From assembly GCA_044225675.1 (NCBI GenBank), contig JBGAIH010000054.1, positions 1 through 8,974 of the forward strand: DNA of 8,974 bases. The letters run 5' to 3'. Made by a program: the position numbers and the translations under genes. The notes beneath the pieces are model-generated. The model did no database searches and had not been told where the DNA came from. It saw only the letters and a list, made by a program, of their open reading frames with translations. The DNA comes from JACMQX01 sp044225675 (GTDB lineage Bacteria > Pseudomonadota > Gammaproteobacteria > Burkholderiales > Burkholderiaceae_C). This document shows, in pieces, positions 1 to 6,430 of this stretch; the first letter of the stretch is position 1, and every line of letters starts with the position of its first letter.

Positions 1-56
1 GGCGCAACATAGGATACGCCTGAATCGTGTCTCAGGGGTAGGACAAATTCGTCTAT

Positions 57-73
57 GGCACGGGCGCCGTGCC
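57..73. repeat. Short GC-rich hairpin downstream of dadA
   Basis: A perfect 7-bp inverted repeat (GGCACGG / CCGTGCC) with a GCG loop lies 15 bases beyond the dadA stop codon. Read on the minus strand it is followed by mixed sequence with only three consecutive T, so it is at best a weak terminator. It may instead be an mRNA 3'-end stabiliser. The rest of 1-87 shows no gene; a 5-bp inverted pair (CCTGA at 19-23, TCAGG at 32-36) is too short to interpret. Confidence 0.35.
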
Positions 74-87
74 GTCGCGGGGCACAG

Positions 88-1443
88 CTAGCCGAGTCGC
101 TCGTGCCCGAGGAAGCCGAATTGCAGGTCGGGCGTCTCGCCGCCCAGCAGCGCGGCCATGGCCTTGCCCGAGCCGGCGCCGTGCGTCCAGCCGAGCGTGC
201 CGTGGCCGGCGTTGACCCACAGCCGGTCCACGGCCGTGCGACCGATGAGCGGAATGTTGGTTGGCGTGGCGGGCCGCAGGCCGGCCCAGAAGCGCGGGTT
301 GCCGCCCTCTTCCTCCGTGCGGGTGTCGCACACGCCGGGCAGCACGGTCTCGACCCGGCGTGCCAGCATGCGGCAGCGGGCGTGTGCGAGCGACGTGTCG
401 AGCGAGGCGTCCCAGCCTGACAGCTCGATGGTGCCGGCCACCCGCAATTCGGGGCCCAGCCGGCTCATCGCGCACTTGACCTCGTCGTCGATGGTGCTCA
501 CCACCGGGGCCGCCTCGGGCCGCAGGATCGGGAAGGTGGCGCTGTAGCCCTTGCCGGGGTAGATGGGCAGGTCCACACCGACGGTGCGCAGCAGCGGGGC
601 CGTCCACGAGCCGCAGGCCGCGACGTACGCGTCGGCCCGCAGGACGGATTCTGTCCGGCTGTCACCGGCCCGCAGAACAGCTTGCGTCCGGCTGTCGCCG
701 GCCGGGTTGCCCTCGCTTCGCTCGCGCAGCCGCACCGAGGTGATCGCGCCCCCTGCGCTGTCGAGCCGCACCACCTCGTGGTTGAAGAGGAACTGCGCCC
801 CCCGGGCCTGGCAGCGCCGTGCCAAGGCCTGGGTGAAGACGCGGGCATCGCCCGATTCGTCGCTCGGTGTGTAGGTGCCGCCGACGATCCTGTGGGCGAA
901 AGGCCGGAACGCCGGCTCGACGGCCAGCAGCGCCTCGCGGTCCAGCAACTGCCGCTCCACGCCGTGGCGCCGCATGAGTGCGGCGGCTTCGCCGGCCGCG
1001 TCGAAAGCCCGGGCGTCGGTGAAGAAATGCGCGATGCCGCGCTCCAGCCGCAGGAACTCGATGCCGGTGGCGGCCACCACGTCCTTGAGCGCCGCATGGC
1101 TGTAGGCGCCCAGCGCCACGATCTGGCGCAGGTTGCGTTCGAAGGCCGCGTCGTTGCACTGGCTCAGGAATTGCAAGCCCCAGCGCCACTGGCGCCAGTC
1201 CGTCGTGGGCCGGAACAGCAGCGGTGCGTCATTGCGCAGCAGCCACTTCAGCAGCTTGGCCGGCGCGTCGCGGTTGGCCCAGGGTTCGCAGTAGCTCACC
1301 GAGATCTGTGCCGCGTTGGCAAAACTCGTCTCCAGCGCAGCATCGGGCTGCCGGTCGACGACGGTGACCTCGTGCCCGCGCTCCAGCAGGTGCCAGGCCG
1401 TGCTCACGCCGATGATGCCGGCGCCCAGGATGATGACTTTCAT
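88..1443 (-). CDS. dadA: D-amino-acid dehydrogenase, small subunit type (DadA)
   Basis: FAD-dependent membrane-associated dehydrogenase that oxidatively deaminates D-amino acids, typically D-alanine to pyruvate and ammonia, passing electrons to the respiratory chain. The 451-residue product opens with the dinucleotide-binding motif VIILGAGIIG (G7, G9, G12) and an acidic D30 at the end of the second strand. Next come the DadA-typical ETSFANAAQIS segment, the PSDESGD block and, near residues 414-420, the HGTLGWT signature that closes the FAD site. I start at the ATG at 1441-1443 because MKVIILG is the family N-terminus; an in-frame ATG at 1485 would add 14 residues and reach into the neighbour's promoter. 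No good Shine-Dalgarno is visible; a hairpin occupies that place. The family is usually about 430 residues. The excess is explained by an in-frame repeat insertion at about residues 240-271. It is divergent from an ArgP-like regulator, the likely controller. A D-proline or D-hydroxyproline dehydrogenase is the alternative. Confidence 0.93.
   Translation of the reverse strand: MKVIILGAGIIGVSTAWHLLERGHEVTVVDRQPDAALETSFANAAQISVSYCEPWANRDAPAKLLKWLLRNDAPLLFRPTTDWRQWRWGLQFLSQCNDAAFERNLRQIVALGAYSHAALKDVVAATGIEFLRLERGIAHFFTDARAFDAAGEAAALMRRHGVERQLLDREALLAVEPAFRPFAHRIVGGTYTPSDESGDARVFTQALARRCQARGAQFLFNHEVVRLDSAGGAITSVRLRERSEGNPAGDSRTQAVLRAGDSRTESVLRADAYVAACGSWTAPLLRTVGVDLPIYPGKGYSATFPILRPEAAPVVSTIDDEVKCAMSRLGPELRVAGTIELSGWDASLDTSLAHARCRMLARRVETVLPGVCDTRTEEEGGNPRFWAGLRPATPTNIPLIGRTAVDRLWVNAGHGTLGWTHGAGSGKAMAALLGGETPDLQFGFLGHERLG
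633..731 (-). repeat. 33-bp tandem repeat plus flank inserted in frame in dadA
   Basis: Two tandem 33-bp units (633-665 and 666-698) match at 27 of 33 bases. On the coding strand they encode two 11-residue units, AGDSRTQAVLR and AGDSRTESVLR, preceded by the low-complexity stretch RERSEGNP from 699-731. Each unit contains a small inverted arrangement (GGAC with GTCC, or with GTTC allowing a wobble). The flank holds an imperfect palindrome around GCGAGCGAAGCGAG. Against my memory of Escherichia coli DadA, the preceding strand and the following ADAYV segment align directly, so this is an insertion of about 24 residues into a surface loop between two strands. It has the look of a dispersed palindromic element captured in a coding region. 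Confidence 0.75.
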
Positions 1444-1446
1444 GGA

Positions 1447-1461
1447 GCGCCAGTGTGGCGC
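1447..1461 (-). promoter_or_regulatory. Hairpin directly before the dadA start codon
   Basis: A perfect 6-bp inverted repeat (GCGCCA / TGGCGC, loop GTG) ends three bases upstream of the dadA ATG. In the dadA mRNA it would occupy the place of the ribosome binding site, which is otherwise not recognisable. A further copy of TGGCGC lies at 1466-1471, so an alternative pairing with 1447-1452 is possible. It could restrict translation, or act as DNA as part of a protein-binding site. The symmetry is seen; the role is inferred. Confidence 0.4.
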
Positions 1462-1508
1462 AGCTTGGCGCGGGATAACAGTCAAATTAAACTCTTGGAC
1501 GAAACATC

Positions 1509-1512
1509 AGGA
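1509..1512 (+). promoter_or_regulatory. Ribosome binding site of the LysR gene
   Basis: AGGA followed by eight bases to the ATG at 1521. It fixes the start and excludes the longer in-frame readings. Confidence 0.65.
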
Positions 1513-1520
1513 AAACTTAT

Positions 1521-2435
1521 ATGAGCACCTTCGATCCCGACGCGCTCGAATGCCTGGCCTCCATCGTGGAGGAGGGCGGCTTCGAGCGTGCCGCCCAGCG
1601 CCTGTCCATCACGCAGTCGGCGGTATCGCAGCGGCTGCGGGCACTGGAGGCGCAGGTGGGCACGGTGCTGATCGTGCGCAGCCGGCCGCTGCGGGCCACG
1701 GCGGCTGGCCAGCTCCTGCTCAAGCACACCAAGCAGCTGCGGCTGCTGCGCGCCGACCTGGAGCGCGACATGAAGGAGCTGGCGCCCAGCTCCACCGGCG
1801 GCGCGCGCGAGGAAGAGCGCATCTCGATCGCGATCAATGCCGACAGCATCGCGACCTGGGCGCTCCCGGCGCTGGGCGATCTGGCCGTGCAGGGGTTGCC
1901 GCTGGAGATCATCACCGACGACCAGGACTTCACCCAGGAGTGGCTGCGCTCGGGCCAGGTGCTCGGCTGCGTCACGACGCTGCGCCAGGCGCTGCGCGGC
2001 TGCAAGGTCGTCCCGCTGGGGGCGATGAATTACGTGGCGGTGGCATCGCCCGCCTGGGCCCGCACGCATCTGCCCAAGGGCCTCACGCCGCACAGCTTTC
2101 GCGACGTGCCCTTCATCGCCTTCAACCGCAAGGACGACATGCAGACCGAGTTCGTCGCCACGGCCTTCGGCCTCAGGCGCGTGACATTGCGCCAGCTCTT
2201 CGTGCCCAGCTCCGAGGGGCAGGTGCGCGCCGTGCTGGCCGGCTGGGGCGTGAGCGTGGTGCCCGAGCTGCTCGCGCGCGGCCTGCTGGCGCAGGGCCAG
2301 CTCGTCGACGTCGCCCCGGGGCACCACCTGCCGATCCAGCTGTACTGGCATTGCTGGAACCTGGCTTCCGATGTGCTGGACTCCCTGAGCGGGGCGCTCA
2401 CGCGGGCCGCCGGCGAGCACCTGGCAGCCGCGTGA
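1521..2435 (+). CDS. argP: LysR-family regulator, ArgP/LysG type
   Basis: DNA-binding regulator of 304 residues, the usual LysR length. The winged helix-turn-helix covers about residues 5-62, with the family core FERAAQRLSITQSAVSQRL at 21-39. The effector domain carries the ArgP hallmarks: INADSIATW (105-113), a GAMNYVAVAS block corresponding to the ArgP GALDYLFVSS strand, DDM in the middle, and a C-terminal LYWHCW matching ArgP YWHRF. ArgP/LysG proteins sense basic amino acids and usually control an adjacent LysE/ArgO exporter; no exporter lies in this window and the divergent partner is dadA. The start is supported by AGGA at 1509-1512, eight bases before the ATG. The gene converges on the response regulator with only 15 bases between stop codons. 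Family assignment is firm. The ligand and the target dadA are inference, so the symbol is by family. Confidence 0.88.
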   Translation: MSTFDPDALECLASIVEEGGFERAAQRLSITQSAVSQRLRALEAQVGTVLIVRSRPLRATAAGQLLLKHTKQLRLLRADLERDMKELAPSSTGGAREEERISIAINADSIATWALPALGDLAVQGLPLEIITDDQDFTQEWLRSGQVLGCVTTLRQALRGCKVVPLGAMNYVAVASPAWARTHLPKGLTPHSFRDVPFIAFNRKDDMQTEFVATAFGLRRVTLRQLFVPSSEGQVRAVLAGWGVSVVPELLARGLLAQGQLVDVAPGHHLPIQLYWHCWNLASDVLDSLSGALTRAAGEHLAAA

Positions 2436-2450
2436 ACGTGGCTCGCCGGC
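2409..2450. terminator. Perfect 10-bp inverted repeat at a convergent junction
   Basis: GCCGGCGAGC at 2409-2418 pairs perfectly with GCTCGCCGGC at 2441-2450 across a 22-base loop that contains the LysR stop codon. The right arm abuts the response-regulator stop codon. Position and symmetry suggest a shared bidirectional transcript end, but neither strand carries a T-tract, so it is not a standard intrinsic terminator. Confidence 0.5.
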
Positions 2451-2888
2451 TCAGGACGGCGGCGGCGCGTTCACGAACAGCCAGTAGACCTGCAACTGCT
2501 GCAGCTTGGCGGTGAACTCCTGGAAGTCGATGGGCTTGCGCACGTAGCTGTTGGCGCCGCCCTGGTAGCTGGAGACGAGGTCTTCCTCTTCGCTCGACGA
2601 GGTCAGGATCACCACGGGGATCAGTGCGGTGCGCGAGTCGGCCCGGATGCGTTTGAGAACGTCCTGCCCCGACAGCTTGGGCAGCTTGAGGTCCAGCAGG
2701 ATCACTTCGGGCTGCACCGAGATGTCGCGCCCTTCGTGCCTGCCGGTGCCGAACAGGTAGTCGAGGGCCTCCACGCCATCCCGCGCCACCACGACCTTGT
2801 TGGCCACGTGATGGTTCTCCAGCGTGATCATGGTCAGCTCGAGATGGTCGGGGTTATCTTCCACGACCAGGATCGTCTTGTCCTGCAT
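2451..2888 (-). CDS. Single-domain response regulator, Rcp1/CheY-like
   Basis: A 145-residue stand-alone receiver domain with no output domain. Acidic pocket E10 and D11, phosphoacceptor D66 in VILLDLKLPKLSG, the switch threonine T96 in VVILTSSSEEED and the conserved lysine K118 in YVRKP are all present. The extended loop with LFGTGRHEGRD before the phosphoacceptor and the SSEEED-SYQ-GANSYVRKP block are typical of Rcp1-type regulators, which partner phytochrome-like histidine kinases. The start is the ATG at 2886-2888: MQDKTILVVEDN is the domain beginning. CGGAA lies about seven bases upstream. The frame stays open far upstream, but that extension has no family similarity and runs through the kinase promoter. 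The gene is divergent from the sensor kinase, its likely phosphodonor. Output is presumably protein-protein interaction or a phosphorelay step. Confidence 0.93.
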   Translation of the reverse strand: MQDKTILVVEDNPDHLELTMITLENHHVANKVVVARDGVEALDYLFGTGRHEGRDISVQPEVILLDLKLPKLSGQDVLKRIRADSRTALIPVVILTSSSEEEDLVSSYQGGANSYVRKPIDFQEFTAKLQQLQVYWLFVNAPPPS

Positions 2889-3132
2889 GTTGTTGTTCCG
2901 ATGCCCTTGTTCCGGCCTGCCGTCGTGCGCCGGCCGCAGCTCCCTGTGCCGGCCCGGGGAAGGCGGCGCTATGAAGCCATTGTGGCGCCGGAATGCATCC
3001 AATTGCAACAGGTCGAGCCCGTGCATGGCGCCCGCGAGACAACCCTCATGCCCAAGCGGGCTGTCCTGTGGGATAGTGGAAGCTTCAGGGGCGCAGGCCA
3101 TTGGAGCTCTGTTGGACGCACAGGACACGCAG
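2889..3132. promoter_or_regulatory. Divergent control region between response regulator and kinase
   Basis: 244 bases without a convincing gene. Leftward, a possible promoter for the response regulator is TTGCAA (3003-3008, itself a palindrome) with CACAAT (2984-2979) at 18-bp spacing. Rightward, GATAGT (3072-3077) resembles a -10 for the kinase, but no good -35 is present. The kinase frame is open through this gap, but the residues it would encode are rich in Cys and Ser and unlike a protein N-terminus. No long inverted repeat stands out. Confidence 0.35.
3122..3125 (+). promoter_or_regulatory. Ribosome binding site deciding the kinase GTG start
   Basis: AGGA seven bases before the GTG at 3133-3135. 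The next in-frame ATG falls inside the first membrane helix, which argues for a non-ATG start. A competing site, GGAG at 3103-3106, sits five bases before an in-frame TTG at 3112. Confidence 0.5.
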
Positions 3133-5754
3133 GTGAACGATTTCGCGGACGGCTCGAACCGTCCGCGCAGCGCGCGGCCACGCCTGCGCTGGCCGAGGCA
3201 CTTCCGGTTGCGTGCCCTGATGGCGGCCCTGACGCTGGCGCCCACGCTCATCATGCTGGCGGTCGTGGTGGCCGCTTCGCTGGCCGAGCGCGATCGGCTC
3301 GCCGCGCGCGCCGAGCAGAACATGGCCATCCTGTCGGAGCTGGTCGCGGCCGGGCAGCAGCAGCTGGTCGAAGGCTCGGCCCAGCTGCTCAAGGCGATCG
3401 GCAGCGCGCCCGCGCTCACCAGCGGCGACGCCCAGCAGTGCAACCAGTATCTGGCCCGGTTGCATGAGGCCAACCCCGGCTACGCCAACATCGGCATGCT
3501 CACGCCCGCAGGCCGGCTGACCTGCCGCGCCATGTCCGTGGCCGGCGAAGTGGACCTGTCGGACCGGGTCTACTTCACCCGCGCAATGCGCGATCCGCAA
3601 CTCGCGATCGGTGAATACATCATCGGCCGCAGCACCGGTTTGCGCACCATCAACTTCGGCCAGCAGGTGCGCGGCGATGACGGCACCATCAAGGGGGTCG
3701 CCTTCGTGGCGGTCGACCTGCGGCGGCTCGACGACAAGCTGCGGGCCATCAGCCTGCCGTCCGGCATCGAGGTGCAGATCCTGGACGCCAGCGGCGTCGT
3801 GCTCGCCGGCACGTCCGCCACGCCGCCTGGCTCGAAGCTCACCGACCCCGGGCGCCTGGCCATGATCGCCGCAGGCGGCGCCGGCGTGGTCAAGTCACCC
3901 TCCGGCGCCCATGCTGTTCATACGGTGCTGCGGCGCATCGACGTGTCCGGCGCTCCGGGCCTCTACGTCATGGTCTCGGCTGCGCACGACCTGGTGCTGG
4001 CGCCGGCCATGAAGACCCTGCGCCGGCAGCTTCTCATCCTCGCCTTGCTGGGCGTGCTGTCGGCCGCCGCCAGCTGGCTGGTGGCCGACCGGCTGCTGGC
4101 TCGCCCGCTGCAGCACCTGCTGGACGCGGTGCGCACGGCGACGCGGAAGGAGGACGCCGAGCCGGTGCGCCTGGCGCGCAGCCCCGTGCGCGAAATGGCG
4201 GTGCTGCAGCTGGGTCTGCGCCGCACCTGGCAGTCCGTGCGGCGGCGCCGGCGGCAGCGGGACCAGGCGCTCGACGAGGCGAACGCCGCCAAGCAGGGCA
4301 TGGTCGAGATCCTGGACCGCATGAGCGAAGGGTTTCTCGTGGTGGACACCCAGTGGCGCCTCACCTATCTGAACCAGCGCGCCATCGACATGCTGCAAAA
4401 AGGCCGCGGCGACCTCACCGGCGAGAACCTGTGGACGCTGTTCCCGGACGAGCCCGGCGATCCGGTCCGGCTCGGATGCGAGCGTGCGTTGAGTCGGGGC
4501 AAGCCCTGGGACTTCGAGCGCTACTACCCGAACTATGGCCGCTGGTTCGAGATGCGCCTGTTCACCTCGCCGGACGGCATCGGCATCTTCCTGCACGACA
4601 ACACCGAGCGGCGCCAGACGCTGGAGGCCTTGCGCGAGCGCGAGGCGCGCTACCGCGAGATCTTCGAGTTCAACCCGCACGTCATGTGGGTCTACGACGT
4701 CAAGACGCTGCGCTTCCTGTCGGTCAACGAGGCGGCGGTCACGCGCTACGGCTACTCGGCGGAGGAATTTCTCTCGATGTCCATCGCCGACATCCGGCCG
4801 GAGGAGGACATCGCCGAGCTGATGGAGTTCCTCAGCACGCCCCGGCCGCCCGCCGCCCTGGGCGAGGCGCGCATCTGGCGGCATCGCCGCAAGGACGGTA
4901 CGGTGTTCCTGGTGGAAGTCATCACGCGGCCCATCACCTTTGACGAGCGCGAGGCCCGGCTCGTGCTCGTGACCGACGCCACCGAACGCCTGGTGGTGGA
5001 TTCGCGGCTGCGCCGCACGCAGGCGCGGCTGGAGCAGGAGCTGGTCACCCGCTCGCGGGACCTGGACCTCGCGGGCAAGGTGCTGGAATCCTTCTCCTAC
5101 CTCGTCTCGCACGACCTGCGCTCGCCGCTGCAGGTGATCGACGGCTTCGCGCGTGAACTGAGCGCCAAGCATGCGCAGTCGCTGGACGAGCAGGGGCGGC
5201 ACTTCATCGCGCGCATCCGCGCCTCCACCCAGCGCATCGGCCAGCTCATCGACGCGATGCTGCTGCTGTCACGCGTGACGCGGGCACCGATCGAGGCCGG
5301 CCGCGTCGACCTCACGGCGCTGGCCCAGGCCGCCGTCGACGAGTTGCGCGCGGCGCATCCGCAGCGCGAGGTGTCGGTCGAGGTCCAGTCGCAGATGGTC
5401 TGCTTCGGTGATCCCGGCTTGATCAGGCAGGCGCTCACCTGCCTGATCGACAACGCCTGGAAGTTCTCGTCGCACCGACCCGATGCGTGGATCCGCGTCG
5501 GCCAGAAGGTCAGCGACGACGCCCGGGAGATCGTCTATTTCGTGTCCGACAACGGTGCCGGCTTCGACATGGAGTACGCCGACAAGCTGTTCGTGGCCTT
5601 CCAGCGGCTGCACTCGGTGGCGGAGTTTCCGGGCGTGGGCGTGGGGCTGGCGATCGCGCATCGGATCGTCTCGCGCCACGGAGGCCGCATCTGGGCCGAG
5701 TCCGATGGCGCAACGGGAGCGACCTTCCACTTCACCATCGGCAGGCCGCATTGA
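3133..5754 (+). CDS. Membrane sensor histidine kinase (Cache-like, PAS-PAS, HisKA, HATPase)
   Basis: Sensor kinase of 873 residues from the preferred GTG start. Order: basic N-terminal tail; membrane helix at about 28-51; periplasmic double-Cache-like sensor at about 52-290 with the DRVYF motif at 144-148 and two cysteines (C103, C131) that could pair; second helix at about 299-321; short linker; PAS at about 390-495; PAS at about 505-620; a coiled stretch; HisKA with phosphorylated H660 in SHDLRSPL; HATPase with N774 in the N-box, DNGAGFD (806-812) and GVGVGLAI near 834-841. The kinase core resembles that of phytochrome-like kinases, the class that uses Rcp1-type regulators, and such a regulator is divergently encoded next door. 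No receiver domain is fused. The GTG is preceded by AGGA at 3122-3125, seven bases away. A TTG at 3112 behind GGAG (3103-3106) and an ATG at 2971 are alternatives. The ligand is unknown; Cache domains usually bind small organic molecules. Confidence 0.9.
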   Translation: MNDFADGSNRPRSARPRLRWPRHFRLRALMAALTLAPTLIMLAVVVAASLAERDRLAARAEQNMAILSELVAAGQQQLVEGSAQLLKAIGSAPALTSGDAQQCNQYLARLHEANPGYANIGMLTPAGRLTCRAMSVAGEVDLSDRVYFTRAMRDPQLAIGEYIIGRSTGLRTINFGQQVRGDDGTIKGVAFVAVDLRRLDDKLRAISLPSGIEVQILDASGVVLAGTSATPPGSKLTDPGRLAMIAAGGAGVVKSPSGAHAVHTVLRRIDVSGAPGLYVMVSAAHDLVLAPAMKTLRRQLLILALLGVLSAAASWLVADRLLARPLQHLLDAVRTATRKEDAEPVRLARSPVREMAVLQLGLRRTWQSVRRRRRQRDQALDEANAAKQGMVEILDRMSEGFLVVDTQWRLTYLNQRAIDMLQKGRGDLTGENLWTLFPDEPGDPVRLGCERALSRGKPWDFERYYPNYGRWFEMRLFTSPDGIGIFLHDNTERRQTLEALREREARYREIFEFNPHVMWVYDVKTLRFLSVNEAAVTRYGYSAEEFLSMSIADIRPEEDIAELMEFLSTPRPPAALGEARIWRHRRKDGTVFLVEVITRPITFDEREARLVLVTDATERLVVDSRLRRTQARLEQELVTRSRDLDLAGKVLESFSYLVSHDLRSPLQVIDGFARELSAKHAQSLDEQGRHFIARIRASTQRIGQLIDAMLLLSRVTRAPIEAGRVDLTALAQAAVDELRAAHPQREVSVEVQSQMVCFGDPGLIRQALTCLIDNAWKFSSHRPDAWIRVGQKVSDDAREIVYFVSDNGAGFDMEYADKLFVAFQRLHSVAEFPGVGVGLAIAHRIVSRHGGRIWAESDGATGATFHFTIGRPH

Positions 5755-5767
5755 ACAGGACGTGAGG

Positions 5768-5794
5768 CCGGCAGCGCCTGCGCCGCGCTGCCGG
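5768..5794. terminator. Perfect 10-bp hairpin between convergent genes
   Basis: CCGGCAGCGC (5768-5777) and GCGCTGCCGG (5785-5794) form an uninterrupted 10-bp stem with a 7-base loop, 13 bases after the kinase stop. The next stop codon on the other strand is at 5846. No T-tract follows on either side. The probable role is a 3'-end structure or Rho-dependent or atypical terminator shared by the two converging transcripts. The remaining 5795-5845 shows nothing further. Confidence 0.55.
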
Positions 5795-5845
5795 ACGGCT
5801 CAATGAGCAATGGGGGCACCCGGACGCCGGCAGGCCCCGTTGCCG

Positions 5846-6406
5846 TCAGAGCCCGTGGCCCTCGCGCAGGGTCTCCAGCAGCGTCTCGGCCTTGTCCGGG
5901 GTGAACTCGCCGCCGACGCGGGCCAGCACCTCGCCATTGCGGTTGACCACGATGGCATGCACCTGATCCGTGCCGCCCAGGCCCACGGAACGGATGAAGG
6001 CGGCGCGGTCGGTGAAGATCGGCACCAGTTGGGCGCGGTCGCCCGCATCCGGATACTTGGCGAGCAGGCGATTCTCGATCGCGCTGCGGGCGGCTGCGTT
6101 GCCGGGATCGTCGAGCACGGGCATGCGCATCCACACCACCGGATTGCCGTTGTCCCGCAGGCGCAGGCCTTCGATCCAGCGTTCGGCGTCGGCGCTCTGG
6201 GCGCCCCGGAAGGTGATCAGGGCCAGCGTGCGGTCGGCAGGAAGACCTTCCGGGATGGGAAGCGCCATGCGGTCGAGCCGCTGCGCCGAGACGGCCGGCA
6301 GGCGGCCCATCACGGAGGCTTCATTGGGCGCGGCAAACGAGAGCGTCAACGCCGCTGCAATGGCGCCCAGCCAGGCGGCGGTGTTCATCCAGATTTTGCT
6401 GTCCAT
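5846..6406 (-). CDS. Exported protein with thioredoxin-like fold pattern, no cysteines
   Basis: 186-residue protein I cannot name with certainty. The N-terminus has a signal peptide pattern: a short start with K4, a hydrophobic run at about 9-24, then SFAAP with likely cleavage near residue 25, so the mature protein is probably periplasmic. The mature part follows a thioredoxin-like alternation: strand TLALITFRG, helix, strand VVWMRMPV, helix, VPIFTD followed by a helix, then paired strands HAIVVNRNGEVLARVGG and a final helix. There is no cysteine, so it is not a disulfide exchanger. The pattern is reminiscent of the YtfJ and ATP10-like families, which is a weak suggestion. The ATG at 6404-6406 is chosen because AAGGG lies six bases before it; an in-frame ATG six codons on is possible. 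It is divergent from a TetR gene, which may regulate it. Confidence 0.75.
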   Translation of the reverse strand: MDSKIWMNTAAWLGAIAAALTLSFAAPNEASVMGRLPAVSAQRLDRMALPIPEGLPADRTLALITFRGAQSADAERWIEGLRLRDNGNPVVWMRMPVLDDPGNAAARSAIENRLLAKYPDAGDRAQLVPIFTDRAAFIRSVGLGGTDQVHAIVVNRNGEVLARVGGEFTPDKAETLLETLREGHGL

Positions 6407-6430
6407 GGCGAACCCTTCCCGAGAATCTGC

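Larger units (their letters stand above)
1444..1520. promoter_or_regulatory. Divergent dadA / LysR-regulator control region
   Basis: This 77-bp gap must hold both promoters. For the LysR gene the best sigma-70-like pair is TTGGCG (1465-1470) and TAAACT (1488-1493) with 17 bp between, four of six matches each. For dadA, reading leftward, TTTAAT (1491-1486) or TGTTAT (1480-1475) could serve as -10, with poor -35 matches. An imperfect dyad, GTCAAA (1481-1486) and TTGGAC (1495-1500), overlaps the regulator's -10 and both dadA -10 candidates, and a T-N11-A spacing occurs at 1487-1499. This is a plausible LysR-type operator, but no perfect LysR box is present. Promoter assignment is by eye only. 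Confidence 0.45.

Noticed and set aside
682..1524. Long plus-strand open frame opposite dadA
   Set aside because: It is the antisense of a well-supported DadA frame; the residues are Arg/Ala/Gln-rich with no family motifs. Long shadow frames are expected at this GC content.
1482..2420. Long minus-strand open frame opposite the LysR gene
   Set aside because: The product has a composition rich in His, Arg, Gln and Ala and no domain, while the plus strand encodes a clear LysR protein throughout.
2824..3111. N-terminal extension of the kinase frame to an ATG at 2824
   Set aside because: It would overlap the response-regulator start on the other strand and encode a Cys/Ser-rich stretch with no protein character; better starts with ribosome binding sites lie at 3112 and 3133.
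2889..3473. N-terminal extension of the response regulator frame to 3473
   Set aside because: The receiver domain starts at MQDKTILVVEDN. The extension runs antisense to the kinase N-terminus and shows no similarity to a protein domain.
3895..5202. 435-residue minus-strand open frame inside the kinase gene
   Set aside because: It is the mirror frame of conserved PAS and HisKA sequence, rich in His, Arg, Gln and Val, with no motif.
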